A stretch of DNA of 64,000 bases from the IMG/VR virus record IMGVR_UViG_3300027833_002080, positions 1 through 64,000 of that record; one strand, 5' to 3'. The position numbers and the translations under genes are program-made. Below, piece after piece: positions 22,826-37,100 of the stretch; the first letter of the stretch is position 1; every line of letters begins with the position of its first letter. The notes under the pieces were generated by a model, which had not been told where the DNA came from, searched no databases, and saw only the letters and a program-made list of their open reading frames with translations. The stretch is from a virus.

Positions 22826-23569
22826 ATGAATATTACGGAAATGCATTTGGCGGTTCAGCAAGGAGTGGATAAGATTAATTCATTCCAAGCTGACACGCTT
22901 TTACCTCAAGAAATTGATTTAGAGCTTAACAAAGCAATAAATAAATTTGTAAATTTAAAGTACGGTAAAAATAATCTTTACGGTAAAGGCTTTGAAGAGT
23001 CTCAAAAACGTATAGATGATTTACGGACTTTATTAAAAACAGAACATATAAATGCAGCTTTTGATACTAAAAGTATTCACTCTACTTTTGTATATGTTAC
23101 AGATAAGTTACCTGAAGATTACAGGTATTATATACAATCTTTTGGAGAGGTTGAATATAGAAGAGATGGATCCCCACTAACTAGTGAAGAACAAAATCTT
23201 CAAGATTCTATTGAAAACGGTATACGCGAGTTAGCTCAATTAAAGTTTGCGCAGCTTGACGATATAACTACTTTATTAGCTGATCCATTTCATACCACAA
23301 AACGTACGCGCCCTTTATTTACAATAGAAGATGATGTGATGAAAATCTTCACTAATGATATATTTATAATAGAGGAGCTAAAATTAACTTACTTAAAAAA
23401 CCCTGCTAAAGTTTCATTATCTTTGGATGATGTTACAAATTCTGTAAGTTGTGAGCTCGCAGAGCACACGCATCAGGAGATAGTTGACATGACAATTAAT
23501 AGCATCTTGGAAGGTATTTCGGATCCAAGATACAAAACTCAATCTATTGAGTTAGGTAAAAACGAATAA
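22826..23569 (+). CDS. Probable head-tail connector / ring protein (crAss-like)
   Basis: The 247-residue protein opens MNITEMHLAVQQGVDKINSF, then has LPQEIDLELNKAINKFV and GFEESQKRIDDLRTLL. This pattern is familiar from the first ring protein below the portal in crAss-like phages. It probably forms the adaptor ring docking the tail to the portal. The remaining part is beta-rich, with acidic loops. The assignment relies on remembered family patterns and gene order. Confidence 0.6.
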   Translation: MNITEMHLAVQQGVDKINSFQADTLLPQEIDLELNKAINKFVNLKYGKNNLYGKGFEESQKRIDDLRTLLKTEHINAAFDTKSIHSTFVYVTDKLPEDYRYYIQSFGEVEYRRDGSPLTSEEQNLQDSIENGIRELAQLKFAQLDDITTLLADPFHTTKRTRPLFTIEDDVMKIFTNDIFIIEELKLTYLKNPAKVSLSLDDVTNSVSCELAEHTHQEIVDMTINSILEGISDPRYKTQSIELGKNE

Positions 23570-23591
23570 TATTAAAATAAATTATAAATAT

Positions 23592-23599
23592 TAAATTTG
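23592..23599 (+). promoter_or_regulatory. TAAATTTG box before the 311-residue protein
   Basis: TAAATTTG is followed after seven bases by the ATG, with the same spacing and nearly the same text as before the portal gene. No TTTG is found at the correct upstream distance. It could be a promoter giving a leaderless message or a translation signal. Confidence 0.35.
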
Positions 23600-23606
23600 T
23601 TAAATT

Positions 23607-24542
23607 ATGAAACAAATTATTGTAAGTAACATTGGGGCAACAGCAAAAAATGGAGCAGGTGCCCCTCAAGTACAAGTTTTAGGCGCTGATGGTGCTTGGG
23701 CTTTATGGGCGGCAGCCTCAACAGATGTAAATGCAAAATTTAGAATTTTTAAAGCGGCTGATGGGGATTTACCTTCAGTAGCTAGTCCTGCTTTTACAAA
23801 AGCTGATTTAAAAAGCTGTATAGTAAAAGTGCACGCACCTTCAAGTGCACAAGTTAACACTGTAACTTTTACAGAAGCTTCTGGTGCTGGTGTAGCAGAT
23901 GGATTAGATTTAACTTTTAGAATCATTGAAACTTCGGATGGTTATGAACCATTCCCACGAGTTCACTCAACTGTTAAATGTGGAGCTGATGCTTCCGCAA
24001 CTGCAGCTTTAATTAGAGCAGACTTGGCAGCTAAGATAGCTAAATCTGGAAGTGTAGCTTCTAAGATTTTTGCAGTTAGTGGTAGTGGAGCTGAAGTTAT
24101 TCTTACAGGTGTAGATGTTAATAAAAGATTTGAAGTAGCTTTAGAATCTCCGGAAGCATCTGGAGTTACTTGTTACACTGCGGCAAATGTAAAAACTGCT
24201 GCTGCTGCTGGTGTTGGAGTTGGCGCTGAACTTAGAGAAGAGGAAATATTACAGCAAGGTCGTGAATACTCTGGGTATGACCGATTAGTTGTATTTGATT
24301 CTTTCCCAAATCAAATTGCTGCAGTATCAGGTCAAACGTATAACTTAGTTTCTTTTGTTGTTCAAAACTCTGCTTTAAATCAAATTAGAGGAGTTGATAA
24401 CATGCGTGAAATTATGGTATATCTTGAAGAGGATGCAACTGGCGATGTTTACGATCTTAAATCTGGTACAGGTAGTACTGGATTTGGTCGTGCAATCTTT
24501 GGTGAAGGCTTTGTAGGAGCTGCTATCAATATTGATGCATAA
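23607..24542 (+). CDS. Abundant Ala-rich structural protein (311 aa)
   Basis: The product is beta-rich and Ala/Gly/Val-rich, and ends in an Ig-like or jelly-roll-like pattern (IMVYLEEDATGDVYDLKSG). It has no Cys clusters apart from three scattered residues. A strong terminator follows, and its own promoter-like box precedes it, implying high expression. A head decoration or tail-shaft component is the best guess; no family is recognised. Confidence 0.5.
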   Translation: MKQIIVSNIGATAKNGAGAPQVQVLGADGAWALWAAASTDVNAKFRIFKAADGDLPSVASPAFTKADLKSCIVKVHAPSSAQVNTVTFTEASGAGVADGLDLTFRIIETSDGYEPFPRVHSTVKCGADASATAALIRADLAAKIAKSGSVASKIFAVSGSGAEVILTGVDVNKRFEVALESPEASGVTCYTAANVKTAAAAGVGVGAELREEEILQQGREYSGYDRLVVFDSFPNQIAAVSGQTYNLVSFVVQNSALNQIRGVDNMREIMVYLEEDATGDVYDLKSGTGSTGFGRAIFGEGFVGAAINIDA

Positions 24543-24554
24543 TCATTAATATTA

Positions 24555-24588
24555 ATTATAAGGGGACAGGTTCCCCTTATAATTTTTT
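24555..24588 (+). terminator. Strong intrinsic terminator after the 311-residue protein
   Basis: ATTATAAGGGGA (24555-24566) and TCCCCTTATAAT (24572-24583) form a perfect 12-bp stem with loop CAGGT, followed by six T residues. It is the strongest intrinsic terminator seen in the late arm. Confidence 0.9.
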
Positions 24589-24612
24589 AACTTTAAATTT
24601 AAATTCAAATTC

Positions 24613-25107
24613 ATGGCTGTTTTATTAAAAACTTCATTTACCGGGGATTGTCAAACTTTGTTTGTTAATTTAGAAGGTAGAGAATTAGCAACTACATACA
24701 CAGTGTTTTTAAAACACGTAGGGTCTGATGGAGTAGCTTCAGAAGGTACTATACCTCCTGCTATGAATTCGTTTGCATTTACAAATATTTCTGCTGGAGG
24801 TTTATATCAGATAGAGGTAAAAGATCCGAATAATACGGTTCAAGCTATGAATTTTATCGTATCCACATGTGGAATTGATAAATGTTTAGTCTTATTAACA
24901 GATAAGTTATTAAGTTGCGGGTGTACAAGTCCCGCGTGCTCTGCTATCCTTAACAAAGCGCAAAAAATAATGTTACTAATAAAATCAGCGGAGTCCACAG
25001 CCTCTAGAATACTGCGACAGGAAGATTTAGTATTAGTGCAAGATGCACAATCACAATATCGAAAAGCTGTTCAAATGTGTGATGGTGACTGCGACTGCGG
25101 ATGCTAA
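24613..25107 (+). CDS. Virion-associated protein with Cys-rich tail (164 aa)
   Basis: The N-terminal 90 residues are beta-rich, like an Ig-type domain (TTYTVFLKHVGSDG...AGGLYQIEVKDP). The C-terminal half has cysteines at CGIDKC, SCGCTSPAC and a terminal CDGDCDCGC. It lies just before the giant module protein, which also uses Cys-based modules. The Cys pattern suggests metal binding or disulphide links outside the cell, though neither is shown. Confidence 0.5.
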   Translation: MAVLLKTSFTGDCQTLFVNLEGRELATTYTVFLKHVGSDGVASEGTIPPAMNSFAFTNISAGGLYQIEVKDPNNTVQAMNFIVSTCGIDKCLVLLTDKLLSCGCTSPACSAILNKAQKIMLLIKSAESTASRILRQEDLVLVQDAQSQYRKAVQMCDGDCDCGC

Positions 25108-25118
25108 TGTATATATAA

Positions 25119-28100
25119 ATGGCTGCAGAACAACAAATTCTACGTAATCAATTTAATTTAAAAAGTAATACAATAGAACTACTAAATGGGTCTAAACCAT
25201 TAGAAGTAGGTAAAGCGTATGCTTTAATTTTACCTTTTAAAACCGATAGCGGAGAGCTTTACAGACAAAAGGATTTTACAATTCCTAATACTGAAAAAGA
25301 AGATGCGTCTCGAGTTCTTAGATTTGTTGACTTTGTACCTTTTATTAAATATTGTACGTTTGCAGTTCAAGCTATTAGAAACGTAAAAGGCACTAATCAA
25401 TACATTGGAAGCCTTTATTTACGTCAAGCAGATTATGCAACTCAACAAGAAATATCAAGATACACAGAGGCTTTAAAGCATTGGACTAGAGGAATAATCG
25501 ATGTAGTTGACAGAGATGGTAACGACATTGAAACATTACCTATTCTTACAACATTAGCTGAATTAACTAAAATTAAATCTATTGGTAAAGATTCTTGTAT
25601 TAATAGTTTTGATAATGGGTTTACCACTAAAGAAGGATTTACAGGAAGTTGTATTAGTTTTAATGACCCTCTTATAGTAAGAAAATGTACAGATCCAGCA
25701 GCTTTAAATTATAATACTGTAAAACTTATACCAGGTGAAACTGATGATTGCGCGTATGAACCGGGATCTAAAGCTCATGATGACGCTACTACTGTCAACA
25801 TTGCTGGTGGTATATACCATTTGTTGTTAGCTAATACAGGTGTTTATGGGCAATATGAGTTTTGGGTAATCCATGGAAGTATGTCAAGTCCTATCACAGA
25901 TTTATCTTGGGATACAAACTTAAGCGGATCTTTCACTGAAACTCACGCAGGAATAAATGGCCCTACAGTAACGTATGGCCCTGGAACGCACACTATTTCT
26001 GTTATAGTATCCCTAGGTGACAGTCCTTCTGGGTGGGATTTCATTAACAATGAAGTTCAGCTAACTATAGATCTTGTTGTTGAAGCTAATGTGGCAGGAT
26101 GTACAGATTTTAATGCATTTAATTATAATCCGAACGCTACTTCTGATGACGGGTCTTGTGAGGCTGTTCTTCGAGGGTGTATGGATAATGGATCTTATTC
26201 TACTACTACAACGTTAGTAAATAACCAAGGAAATAATAACACTTCTTTTACTATTACTTCTCCTGTTCCAGGAACGGCAGCAACTAATTACAATTCTAAC
26301 GTTAATGTTCATGATTGGAGGTCGTGTGAGTATACAGGTTGTACTGACCCTGAAGCAGATAACACTTTAGTAAACAATCCTTTAATAGTAGCAACAAATG
26401 TAACTCCGTGCACAGATAATTGCTGTGAATATACTGAAGATGTAAACGGATGTACTGATCCAGGAACTTTAGCTGCATCTACATACAACCCAAGTTCAGT
26501 GTATTCAACGTATGTAACTCCCGAAGCAAATATCGCAGATGTAAATCCAGCGTATAGTAATTTTAATTACAACCCTTATGCTACTGTAGACGATGGTACT
26601 TGTTTTGCAAAAAAACCGGGATGCATGGACCCTGAAGCATCAAATTATAGTGTGCCAATTGGTAATCCTCAATTTGATGTAAATTGGCATTTACAAAGTC
26701 TTTGTCAATATGAATATTGTGCTGATGTAAACGCAAATAATGATGTACAAAGTGCAGATCATGATGTTTATACAATGTCGTGGACTCAAGGTAATTTTTG
26801 GGATGAATCTTTAGCTACTGCAAACGGGTTGACAATAACTCCGACACATGATAGTTATTTAGACAACAACTCGTTGTGTACTTTTGATGTAGATGTTTTA
26901 GATATATGTAATATAAATTCTGAATTTGACGACTACGGTAATAATATTGATGCTGGTGTAATAGGGTATGCTAATACTGCTACTGCTGGAGAATTAGCTA
27001 CAACTACTAGTGGAGATGCATGTTTAGGTCAATTAACTGAAACTGCAAGTACAACTGTTAATGGTTTTACTTACAATACTCCAACTGCAGAAAAAGTTAC
27101 TTTACAAGTTATTGATCAAGATAATCCTGTTTTATTTTTAACAGATCCTGAAAAATATGGAACGCTTGTTTACACTTACACTGGTAGTACAGGCGGAGGA
27201 GCAAATATTACTTTACCTAATATTGACGAGTCATCTGCTACCACGTTAGCTGGGCAATTATCAGCTGCTGGATATAATAGCGATTTAGATCCTTCAGTGT
27301 ATTTTTATTTTAGAATTGTAGATACTGTTGAGAATTCTAATACAGGGCTTACATTAAACCCTGCAATTGATGAGCCTGTAAAGCATCAATTTAATAATGC
27401 AGAAATAGTAGAAGTAAGATATTCTGATGGAGCTTATTACTACTTACCTTCAACAGCTCCTGGAACTGTATCAACATTTCAAGCAGGATCTGCTAACACT
27501 ACAATACCTACAGGTTACGCTCCTGGAACTATCAATGGTTTAGTTTTAAGTAGTACGGCTACTAATGCAGGTGGAGGAGTAGATTGTAATCATGCTACAA
27601 TAGATGAAGGTACTGCTGCAGGTCAGTACATGTATACAGTGTACAGAATTAAAATGACCGCTCCTTGTAGCTTAAATGCTATAAACTTTTTAATTGGGTA
27701 TGACGCTGAAGCAGCATATCCTAATTTAAATATTCTTGCTGACCCAGCATTTAACGGGGAGACGCTTGGTTGTACAGATCCGATAGCCGATAATTATGAT
27801 GAAGACGCAACTTATAGTGTTTCAGTCCCAATGAATAATTGGTCTAATTACCTTGCTAATGGAGGATGTTTCATAACAGGATGTATCGATGAGTACTACA
27901 GCGGTAATTTAGATAATAATATTGTTGTTAGTGCAAATACACTTTCAGGTACTGATATACCAGTGCAAGTTGGACAATATTTAGAAGAATATGATGGCGT
28001 TATTTATAAAATTTATAATAGTCAAGCTTACATATGTCAATTAAATGATTATTTAATTGCTAACAGTGATCCACTATTTGATCTTACTGCTGTATTTGAT

Positions 28101-31100
28101 TTAACTTATTTACCAAACTCTTTTGATGTAATACCTAACGAATGGACAGTACCTTCAGCTGAAGACTTAATATCAATGTCTACAAACATTGCTTCAAGTG
28201 GATCTGGATTTTTAGGGGAGTTTAATTTTACTTCTGGAGAGTATTGGAGTAGCAGTCTTTCAGTATCAAATCCTAATCAGTACGGACAAACTTATAACAT
28301 AGTAACTAATCCTGCTACTACAGTAGATAGAGCGAATACTCAAAAGTACCGAATTAGATTACATAAAATAATACCATTAGCTGATATAATAAATGGCGAG
28401 GTAGATATTACTGATTGCGGAGAAAATGAAGAAGTTATAGGTTGTACAGACGAGACTGCAACGAATTATAACCCAGAAGCAACAACAAACATTAATCCTA
28501 TTGCAGGAGATACAGATCACGTGTGTCAATATGAATTTACAGTAAGTGATTATGAGGACGAATTATTGCCTATTATTCTTAATACTGAGGGCAATACTTT
28601 TGAGACATTAGAAGAATATGAAGAAAACGTAGACTCATATTTTAATACTATAGGATTTACTGATGACCTTTTATTGGCTCTTTATGGAGATCATATAAGT
28701 GGGTATACCTCTGCTGACGCAAGTATAGGTGTAACTATCCCTGCTCTTCCTTGTGTTTCAGAAATATATTCTGGGCTTAAAAATGAAGTATATACTAGCG
28801 GTAGTTATGATTTTAATTATACATCGCATGATCCTCGAGGCGCTAGTTCTAAAATTCAAGTAATTGGGCAGCAGCTGCTAGGCTCTGCAGAAAGAAACTA
28901 CAAAGTATATTTAAATAATCCAACAAAGGATGGTATTTTAAAGTCTACTATTGATGCGGGAGCTCACTTATCGGCTACGCCTTCAACATATTTATTAGCA
29001 GATGAAAATACTGTTATTTCTAGTATATACCCGCCTTCTCTGGCAGAAGCATTAGCACAAGAATTTAACAATCAAGGGTACCAAGGTAACATAAGTTTAA
29101 GTAACCTTGTAACTTATAGATTTAGGTTTGATAAAAATATAGTATTAAAAGATGGTGTAACTCATGGCGATATAATAAGTTATCTACTTAATGATACTTT
29201 TTTAAATACCTCGGAAGCTATAATTAAAGATGTTAAAGGGAATCCTTTATGGCCAGTATTTGACCATAATGATTTACATAAGGATATGGCAACTTATCCT
29301 TCCCTATCCGTCTTAGCTGGAGAAGATAGACGTTTTCATTTTGGGTTTACTCCAAATTCTAAATTTGAAGAGTACGGGCATTATGTAACAAATGGAGTAA
29401 ATTTAATAACATCAAATTCTAATTTTGCTTCTAATTTAAACGATTGGACAGTTATTCCTGGCTCTGCTAATAGTACGTTAGCTTGGAATGCTTCTTATAG
29501 TGGGTCAGCACAGAGAAGCCTTAGTACCGATGCATTAGGAAATAGAACTGGATTAAAGAGAAGTATTGCGGTAGTTAGTGGGAACAAATATAAAATTACA
29601 TATACGCGCGCAGTCGTTAATGTAGAAGCTGGTCAAACGCAGGCTACTAAAACTTATGTTGAAGTTCAGACTGCAGGTAATAATATTGGAGAGTTTACAG
29701 AAATAGCTGTACAGAATGAAACTAGCCCTAATCTTGTAACTACATCTGATACGTTTACTTATACTGGACTTGGCTCTACAGTAGATTTATATTTTTACTT
29801 TGACTCTCAAGTACAAGGATTTTTAAGTTCTTTTGAAGTTGAAAAAGTAATTCCATATCCTAATGGGTATGTTTATTCTGAAGATCCGTGTGATGACACT
29901 AAAGTTCCTTCTGCATTTGTATATGATGTTGTATTAGATATATCTAATGGATTAGGAGAGTTAGACTTTAGTCCGTATGTTGAATATGTAGATCCAGAAA
30001 ATACTGGATGTATGGATGCTACGGCATTAAATTATGATGAAGATGCTACATTTACAAATGGTAATTTAGCAGATTGTTTATATTACTTAGATAATTGTGC
30101 AGGTACTGGAGTAGATATAGAGGTAGATGTTGAGTCAGCAGATGAAGGATGTGGAAGAGAAATTACAGTTAAAGTTACAGCTTGTGATAATGTTGTGAGT
30201 AATGCTACTATTAGTATTATTGTGCTACAAAAAATAACAGATAATACAGGGGTATCACCGATAACCTCATTTGAACCTATATTTACAATTGGGGATATAG
30301 AGCCTTGTATTGACGGTGTATCAAACACTGATGGTGTTGCAATATTAGCAGGGTTTACTTATGACCCAACTACTACTCAGCTTTTTGCTGGAGCAAACGC
30401 AGAGAGTAATGTTACTTATATTACTGGGCAAACTGCAGGAGCAATTCCAATAAACACATATCACCCTGAATTTCAAATACAATACAGTGAATTTTATTTA
30501 GATCCAGAAAGTGGAGAAACTGAAGAATATTTATTTGATTACAATCCTGCTACAGACTTCCAAAGTGTAAACTTTACAATTGATCCAATTATAAATGGGT
30601 GTACAAATGATAGTTCATTTAATTACAATTCTAACGCTACATGCGATGATGGAACTTGTGTGGAGGTAGCAGAAGGTTGTACTGATGTAGCAGCATTTAA
30701 TTATGATCCATTAGCTAATACAGACGAAGGATGTATACCAGTTATTGAGGGATGTACAGATATTGAAGCATACAACACTAATTATACTACAGACGAAGTT
30801 GCATCTACAAGTCCTGCGGGATCTAATTATCTTTATGGTGACATACAAAATTTACCAGCTCTTCCAGATGTAGGAAATTTATCTATAAACACTCCAGGCA
30901 ACGAAGACCTTTGTTTTTATTGTACTCAATTACAGGTTTCAGATCAAGGTGAGCACATTGCACAAGAGATTACTACTTTACCTATTTCTCCAGATTTAGT
31001 TACTACAAAGCAGATTACATTTACATGGAATTCTACCATTAATGTAGATAACCAAGATGTTACATTAGCAGATAGCGATGGCAACCCTGTTGAAGTGCAA

Positions 31101-34100
31101 GTTAAGTATACCTATACTAATTATGCTTATACGTTTGTTCCTGATTTTGTGATGTTATATTTACAGAATCCACCGTGTAAAACTTCTACTGGCTTTACAA
31201 TAACGACTGAATCTGTAAGTTACAGTGATTTAAGATTAGGGGTAACAAAAGATTTATATATAATTAATACAGATAATAGTACTTACGGGCAATTAACTAA
31301 AATTGAATTTGTAGCATATTATAACACTGGAGATAACGGAGTGTCTAGATGTGCGCAAACTATTTCTACAGAAGTAGATTATATAGATCCAATTATGGGA
31401 TGCTTTGACTCTAACGCTTTTAATTATTATTTAAATAATAATTATACAGCTTCTAGTTCTTATAACTTCCCTAGTGAGGTCTGTGCCGCTGCCTCGGTTC
31501 CAATTGCCCAACCTACTTTAACTATACCAGATTTTTGCTACCCTATTATTACAGGTTGTACCAATTCTGAAGCAAGTAATTACACGCAGCCTAGTGGCAG
31601 TGTTCAATCTAATGTTAATACAGAAAGCGAGTGTGAGTTTGATGGGTGTACACAAGAGTGGGCAGATAACTACAGTTCAATAGCCACAGATGACGATGAT
31701 TCTTGTTACAAAGAAGGATGTACTAGAGCTTGGGCTGATAACTACGATGTCTTAGCAACTATCGATGATGGTTCTTGTTTTGCAACTGCTTGTACTCAGC
31801 CTAACGTATATACATCTCATTTCTGTTTAGATGATACTGACCCTTGTTTTAGTACTGCAGCAAATAATGATAATGGTATTAGTACAAACTATACTGCTGA
31901 TACAGCGTTAATTTCTGACGACACTTTATGTTTATATGCAGGGTGTACAGATAACGGGGAGATAAATTCATTTAGCAGTCAGTCTATAGTTTCTGATCAT
32001 TATGCAGACTTAACTTGGATTAACAACTTTTTAGTAGCAAATAATCTTACCTCGTACGTAACTACGTTACTTACGGAAATACCAGCTTTTGAAACTACCC
32101 CTCAAGATCCTGGTCAGCCAGCAGCTAATTATAATTCTTTAGCTACTGTAAGTGCTGATACTTGTAGCTATGAAGGTTGTACGGATTCTATTGCATCTAA
32201 TTATGATGCTGATGCTACAACAGATGATGGGTCATGTACTTACTTTGCATGTATAGAAGAGGGAGCTGCTAATTTTGGAGAAGGTATTACATCTGGGACA
32301 ACAGCAGACACTATTGATCTTAGTCTTGCTGCAAATGAATGTGAAGGTCCAAATTTATTATCTACAAACAGATTTAAATTAAATGAATACTGGGCAGAAG
32401 TTAATGCAACTGAGGGAGATTCTGAAGATTACACATTTACTTCCGCTTCTACTTACACGTCAGGGGTATTAACTAAAACTATTATTTCGCCTTTTAGTCC
32501 AAATGATAATCCGTACAGTATATTAGAACCTGTATTTGATGGAGGATTTACTCCTCAAGCTGCAAATGGGGTAGATATAAATACAACTATACAGTACCCT
32601 ACATATAATCAAGTAGATACAGGAAGTAATGATTACATTTATAGATATATTTTAAGAGTAACAATTTCCCGAACAAATATAAATGATTCTACTGATCTTA
32701 GTGATTACGAAATAAAAATTAAAGAGTACAGTGTATCTAACAGTCTTGATCCAAATAATTTAACTGCAGCACAAGTAACTAGTCTTGAGACTCAGAATGT
32801 TACTTTACTTCAAACTGTTACTCTTGCTTCGGTAGGGGATAATGTGTACGAAACAACTGATGGGTACATTCCTCACCAATTTGGTCAGGTAACAGTTGTT
32901 GAAATAAGTGGGGGTGGAGCTAATTCTGTATCTACAATTACAGACATGACTTTAACAAGAGATCTTTGTATAGATCCATTGTTAAATTTAGACTCTCCCG
33001 AAATGGAAGCGCTTAATAATCAAGAGATATATATTAACAGTGTAAACGTTGATTTCTATTCTGAACTTGGAGAGTCTTTAATAACAGATGGTAACTTTGA
33101 GGCTATGTTAGGTAATATTGTAGACGGTTACACTGAAGGAACTTTAATACAACAAAACTGGGCGGATTCTGCTGAAGTATTACCAGGAATATCTAATTGG
33201 TTAACACTGCATGGAAACATGACCGGCTCTGATTGGTTTAACCCTACAAGTATAGAAAGTTGGGATAGAGATTACTATGGATTATATCAACAAGCTATAT
33301 TAAACGTAAATGCTGATCCAAATCATCATGGAGCAATCTTAATGTCTGCGCCAAACGATGCTAATGACACATTTAAACCTAACGTCCATATTAGCCAAGC
33401 TGTTACATATACAATTGGTAAAATTTATAAACTTACGTTTACAGCCGCATTAGTTAAAAATACAGGTACTACTAATACCACTTTAAGTGTACATACAAAT
33501 GTAACGTACGACTCAACTGCAGGTGTCCAAACAACAGTAACAAATACTTCTTTAGTAGCTACTCAAGAAATTACAGAGGTTTTAACAGAGCATACTAGAT
33601 ACTTTACTGCAACAGCTGAGATGAATGGACTTTCTTTTTCAATACCTGGAAATAGTACATCTGTAAGAGTGTTATTTATCTCTGTAGCTGAAGCTACTCC
33701 TAATTTATTTAACTCAAACACAGATAGATGTTATTTATTTGGGTGTAATGAACCTTGGGCAACTAACTATAATCCCGACTTTGGGAATGAAGATTATTTT
33801 ATAAATGTACCTGCGGGTGAATTAGGACCACAGGGTGAAGCAGGATGCTTCTTAGAAGGGTGTATGAATTCATTAGCTGGTAATTACGATCCTAATGCAA
33901 CAATTGATGATGGTTCTTGTATTAAATATGGTTGTACAGATAATGGGTACGCTCCTAACAATACTTTATCTCCTTACCCACTAGGGCAAGAGGCAGATAA
34001 TTATGATCCAACAGCAACTATTAATGAAACAAGTGCTGATGATTTAACATCTCCATGTTTATACACGGGGTGTATGGAATTGACAATAAACGGTGTAGTA

Positions 34101-37100
34101 CAACAAAATTATAATGCAGCTTACAATGTTTCTGGTAATTGTTATTCTGAGCAAATAGGGTGTATGGATACTCAGTATTGGAATTATAATGATACTGATG
34201 GAGATGGTACTTATAATAATTTAACAGGAATTGAAGGGCAAGATATAAATGAACAATCTGACCCAAACACTTGCTGTTTAAATTTGTATGGATCTCCAAA
34301 TGAAGCCGGAAATGCTATTGTAGCAACTGTGCCACAACCGCTAACTCCGCCTAAAGACACTTATAATCCTATACAATTTTCTTTAAATACATATGATTGT
34401 GCTGGGAACGACGCTTCAGTCTTTGTAGGTCCTGCGCAGCTTAATGGAGTTTCTTATGGAACATTACCTTCTTTTAGTGATAGTACTGTACAAGTAAATA
34501 ATATAATAGTTCGCGCATATCCAGCTACAGGGACTGCGGGTAGTTATCAACCAGATTTAAGTAGTACTTTATTTACAGAGCACACTCCAACTTGGGAACA
34601 ATTAACTGCTGTAAACGGAAGTGAAATAGGAATTGAAGTACCGATTTACGATGTAGGAACAACGACGTTAGCAACATTTATAATCATAACTTTTAATTAT
34701 ACTAATGTTGCTCAATCTACTGAGTCTGAAAATTCAGGTTATAGTTGTACATACTCCTCATCATTAATTTTTGATAACGCTTGTCTAAGTACACAAGGGT
34801 GTTTAGATAATGGATATTTACCTAGTAATGCATCTCAAACTCCAGGGTTCCCTACAGTAGGGTTTAATCCATCATCAAGTATTCATGTGGATAGTACAGC
34901 TAATTGTAATGTTCCTTATGTATTAGGGTGTATGGATCAGTATTATGCTAAGTCTGCAGGAACAGGACAAAGTTTATTAGGAACTTCAAGTGCTCCTGCT
35001 ATTACGGGGACCTTATCTTTTAATTATAATAATAACCCTTCAGGTAATGATATAAGAGGAGTTGCTTATGACGGATGGAGTACGGCAGCTACAATTAACA
35101 TGTTTGATAATACTAATTCTGCTAATATAAACCCAGGTGCATTAATAGCAGAGTTTCATCCTTTATATGATGAAAGTACAGCAGCGACAGAAAATCAAGA
35201 TCCTAATGTTGGGACAGGTCCTGCTGAAGAATCTTTTAATGGAGCTTATTATGGATGTTTCCCTGTAGTCACTGGATGCTTAACAACTGGTAAGTTTAAT
35301 AAAAATAACTTCTACCATGCTGGTAATATACATCCACAAACAGGAGCCGCTTATAGTGCAACTCCGGGTGACCCTGGTAATATAGCTGGATTAACATTTG
35401 GAGCTAACGAGCCTCAAGATCCAACTATAAACCCTTTAACTTTAGTACCTTATACTGCTGAACAAATTAGACAAAATTTTCCGTATTTCTTTAATGTAAA
35501 TACTCAATCTACTGATGCAGCAACAAATTGTTATAACAGCATAGCAGGCTGCACGGATCCAACTGCAGCTAATTTTGTTGCGCTTACAAATAATGTAGAC
35601 GTAGATGTAAATACAGACAACGGTTCTTGTTGTTATGATGCAGCAGATATAACAGGCTTAACTGCCGCGCTTACTACTAATTTCTATAGTACTCTATATC
35701 AAGGTGCTGACGTTACTCTTTTAAATGGGCAGTATTATAATGACGAACTTACAGAGTCAACTTTAGACTTTACTCACGCCTCTTGGAGTAACATTACTTA
35801 CCCATCAGATGGTAGTACTATGCTTGCAGCAGTAAATGCAACTACATTAACTTCATCTACGTACACAGGAGACGCAATAATTTGGAGATTAGATAGTAGT
35901 GCAGGTGGAAGTGCGTTAACTACGGCGGACAACAGTATAATAAATCTAACAGATCTTAAACTAGTTTTAACTTCTACGCAAAAGTTTAACGTAAAGGTAG
36001 TCGCACTTAATAAAGATTTTGTTATTAATAGTATTGCATCTAGAGCTGCGTTTGTAGAGTCTCTTGAAAATCCTAATAACAATATTTCTAGACTTATATC
36101 TAGCCAAAATTACGAGTTAGGCGCTTTGAATCTTAATTTTGACTCTTCTAACGATTTGTCTATAGGAACTTTATATAAAGATTTAGTTCTCATTATAACG
36201 CATATAAACGAAGACAGTGTAAATTCAAGCACTATTTCTTTTTCAAAGTTTAAGATTAGTAAACGTACTTACGCTGCATTAACTATTTCGGCGGGTCTTA
36301 CTAATCTGATAGATAATCTTAGTAACTTTCCTAGTACATTATCTGGTTATACTGCAACGGTAAAGAATAGTTTAGGAGCTACAATATCTACTGTAACAGC
36401 AAATACTGCTGTTCAATATTTAGGTGTTATGTTACCTATTTATAAGTATGATTCATCTGCAGCTAATGCAAACGCTTACGGTGCTTACGCTCCAACATAC
36501 TCAAACCTTAGCACTCACAGTAATGCAACTAATTTTGTAGACCCTAATTTAGGTACACAGTTACATTTTAGTTTAAGTTACCTTGCTGCAGATGGTTCTA
36601 CAATTTGTACTGCTTCTACAGGAATTGAGTTTACTATTCCGATTGACTTTACAAATACATCAATTAATTATGGATGTTCTAATAATACTTATTTACAATA
36701 TTACCTTAATAATTATTTAGGTAACACATCAGCTATAACTAATTACACTCATAATGCTGGAATTGGAGCAGCTGTAACTATACCAAATGGAGATTGTCAA
36801 AATACGGCGTCTACAGGATGTACAGATGATAATTATTTAGGAGCATACCCAGATAAAGAACAGATAGGAACTGTTTCTTTAGATGCTAATAATGAAATAA
36901 GTCAAATTACTACACCATTTATTCCTAATCAATTTGGATACTTAGGTGCTGCTGGATTTAATAGTCCAACTTATACTGGGTCTTCTTTCCCTAACGTAGC
37001 AATAAATATTTCAAATAATTTGCAATGCGGGGACGAGATTATTTTTGGATGTTTAATTGATACTTTTGCTGAGTACTGGGGAGCTACTACAATTTCTGGG

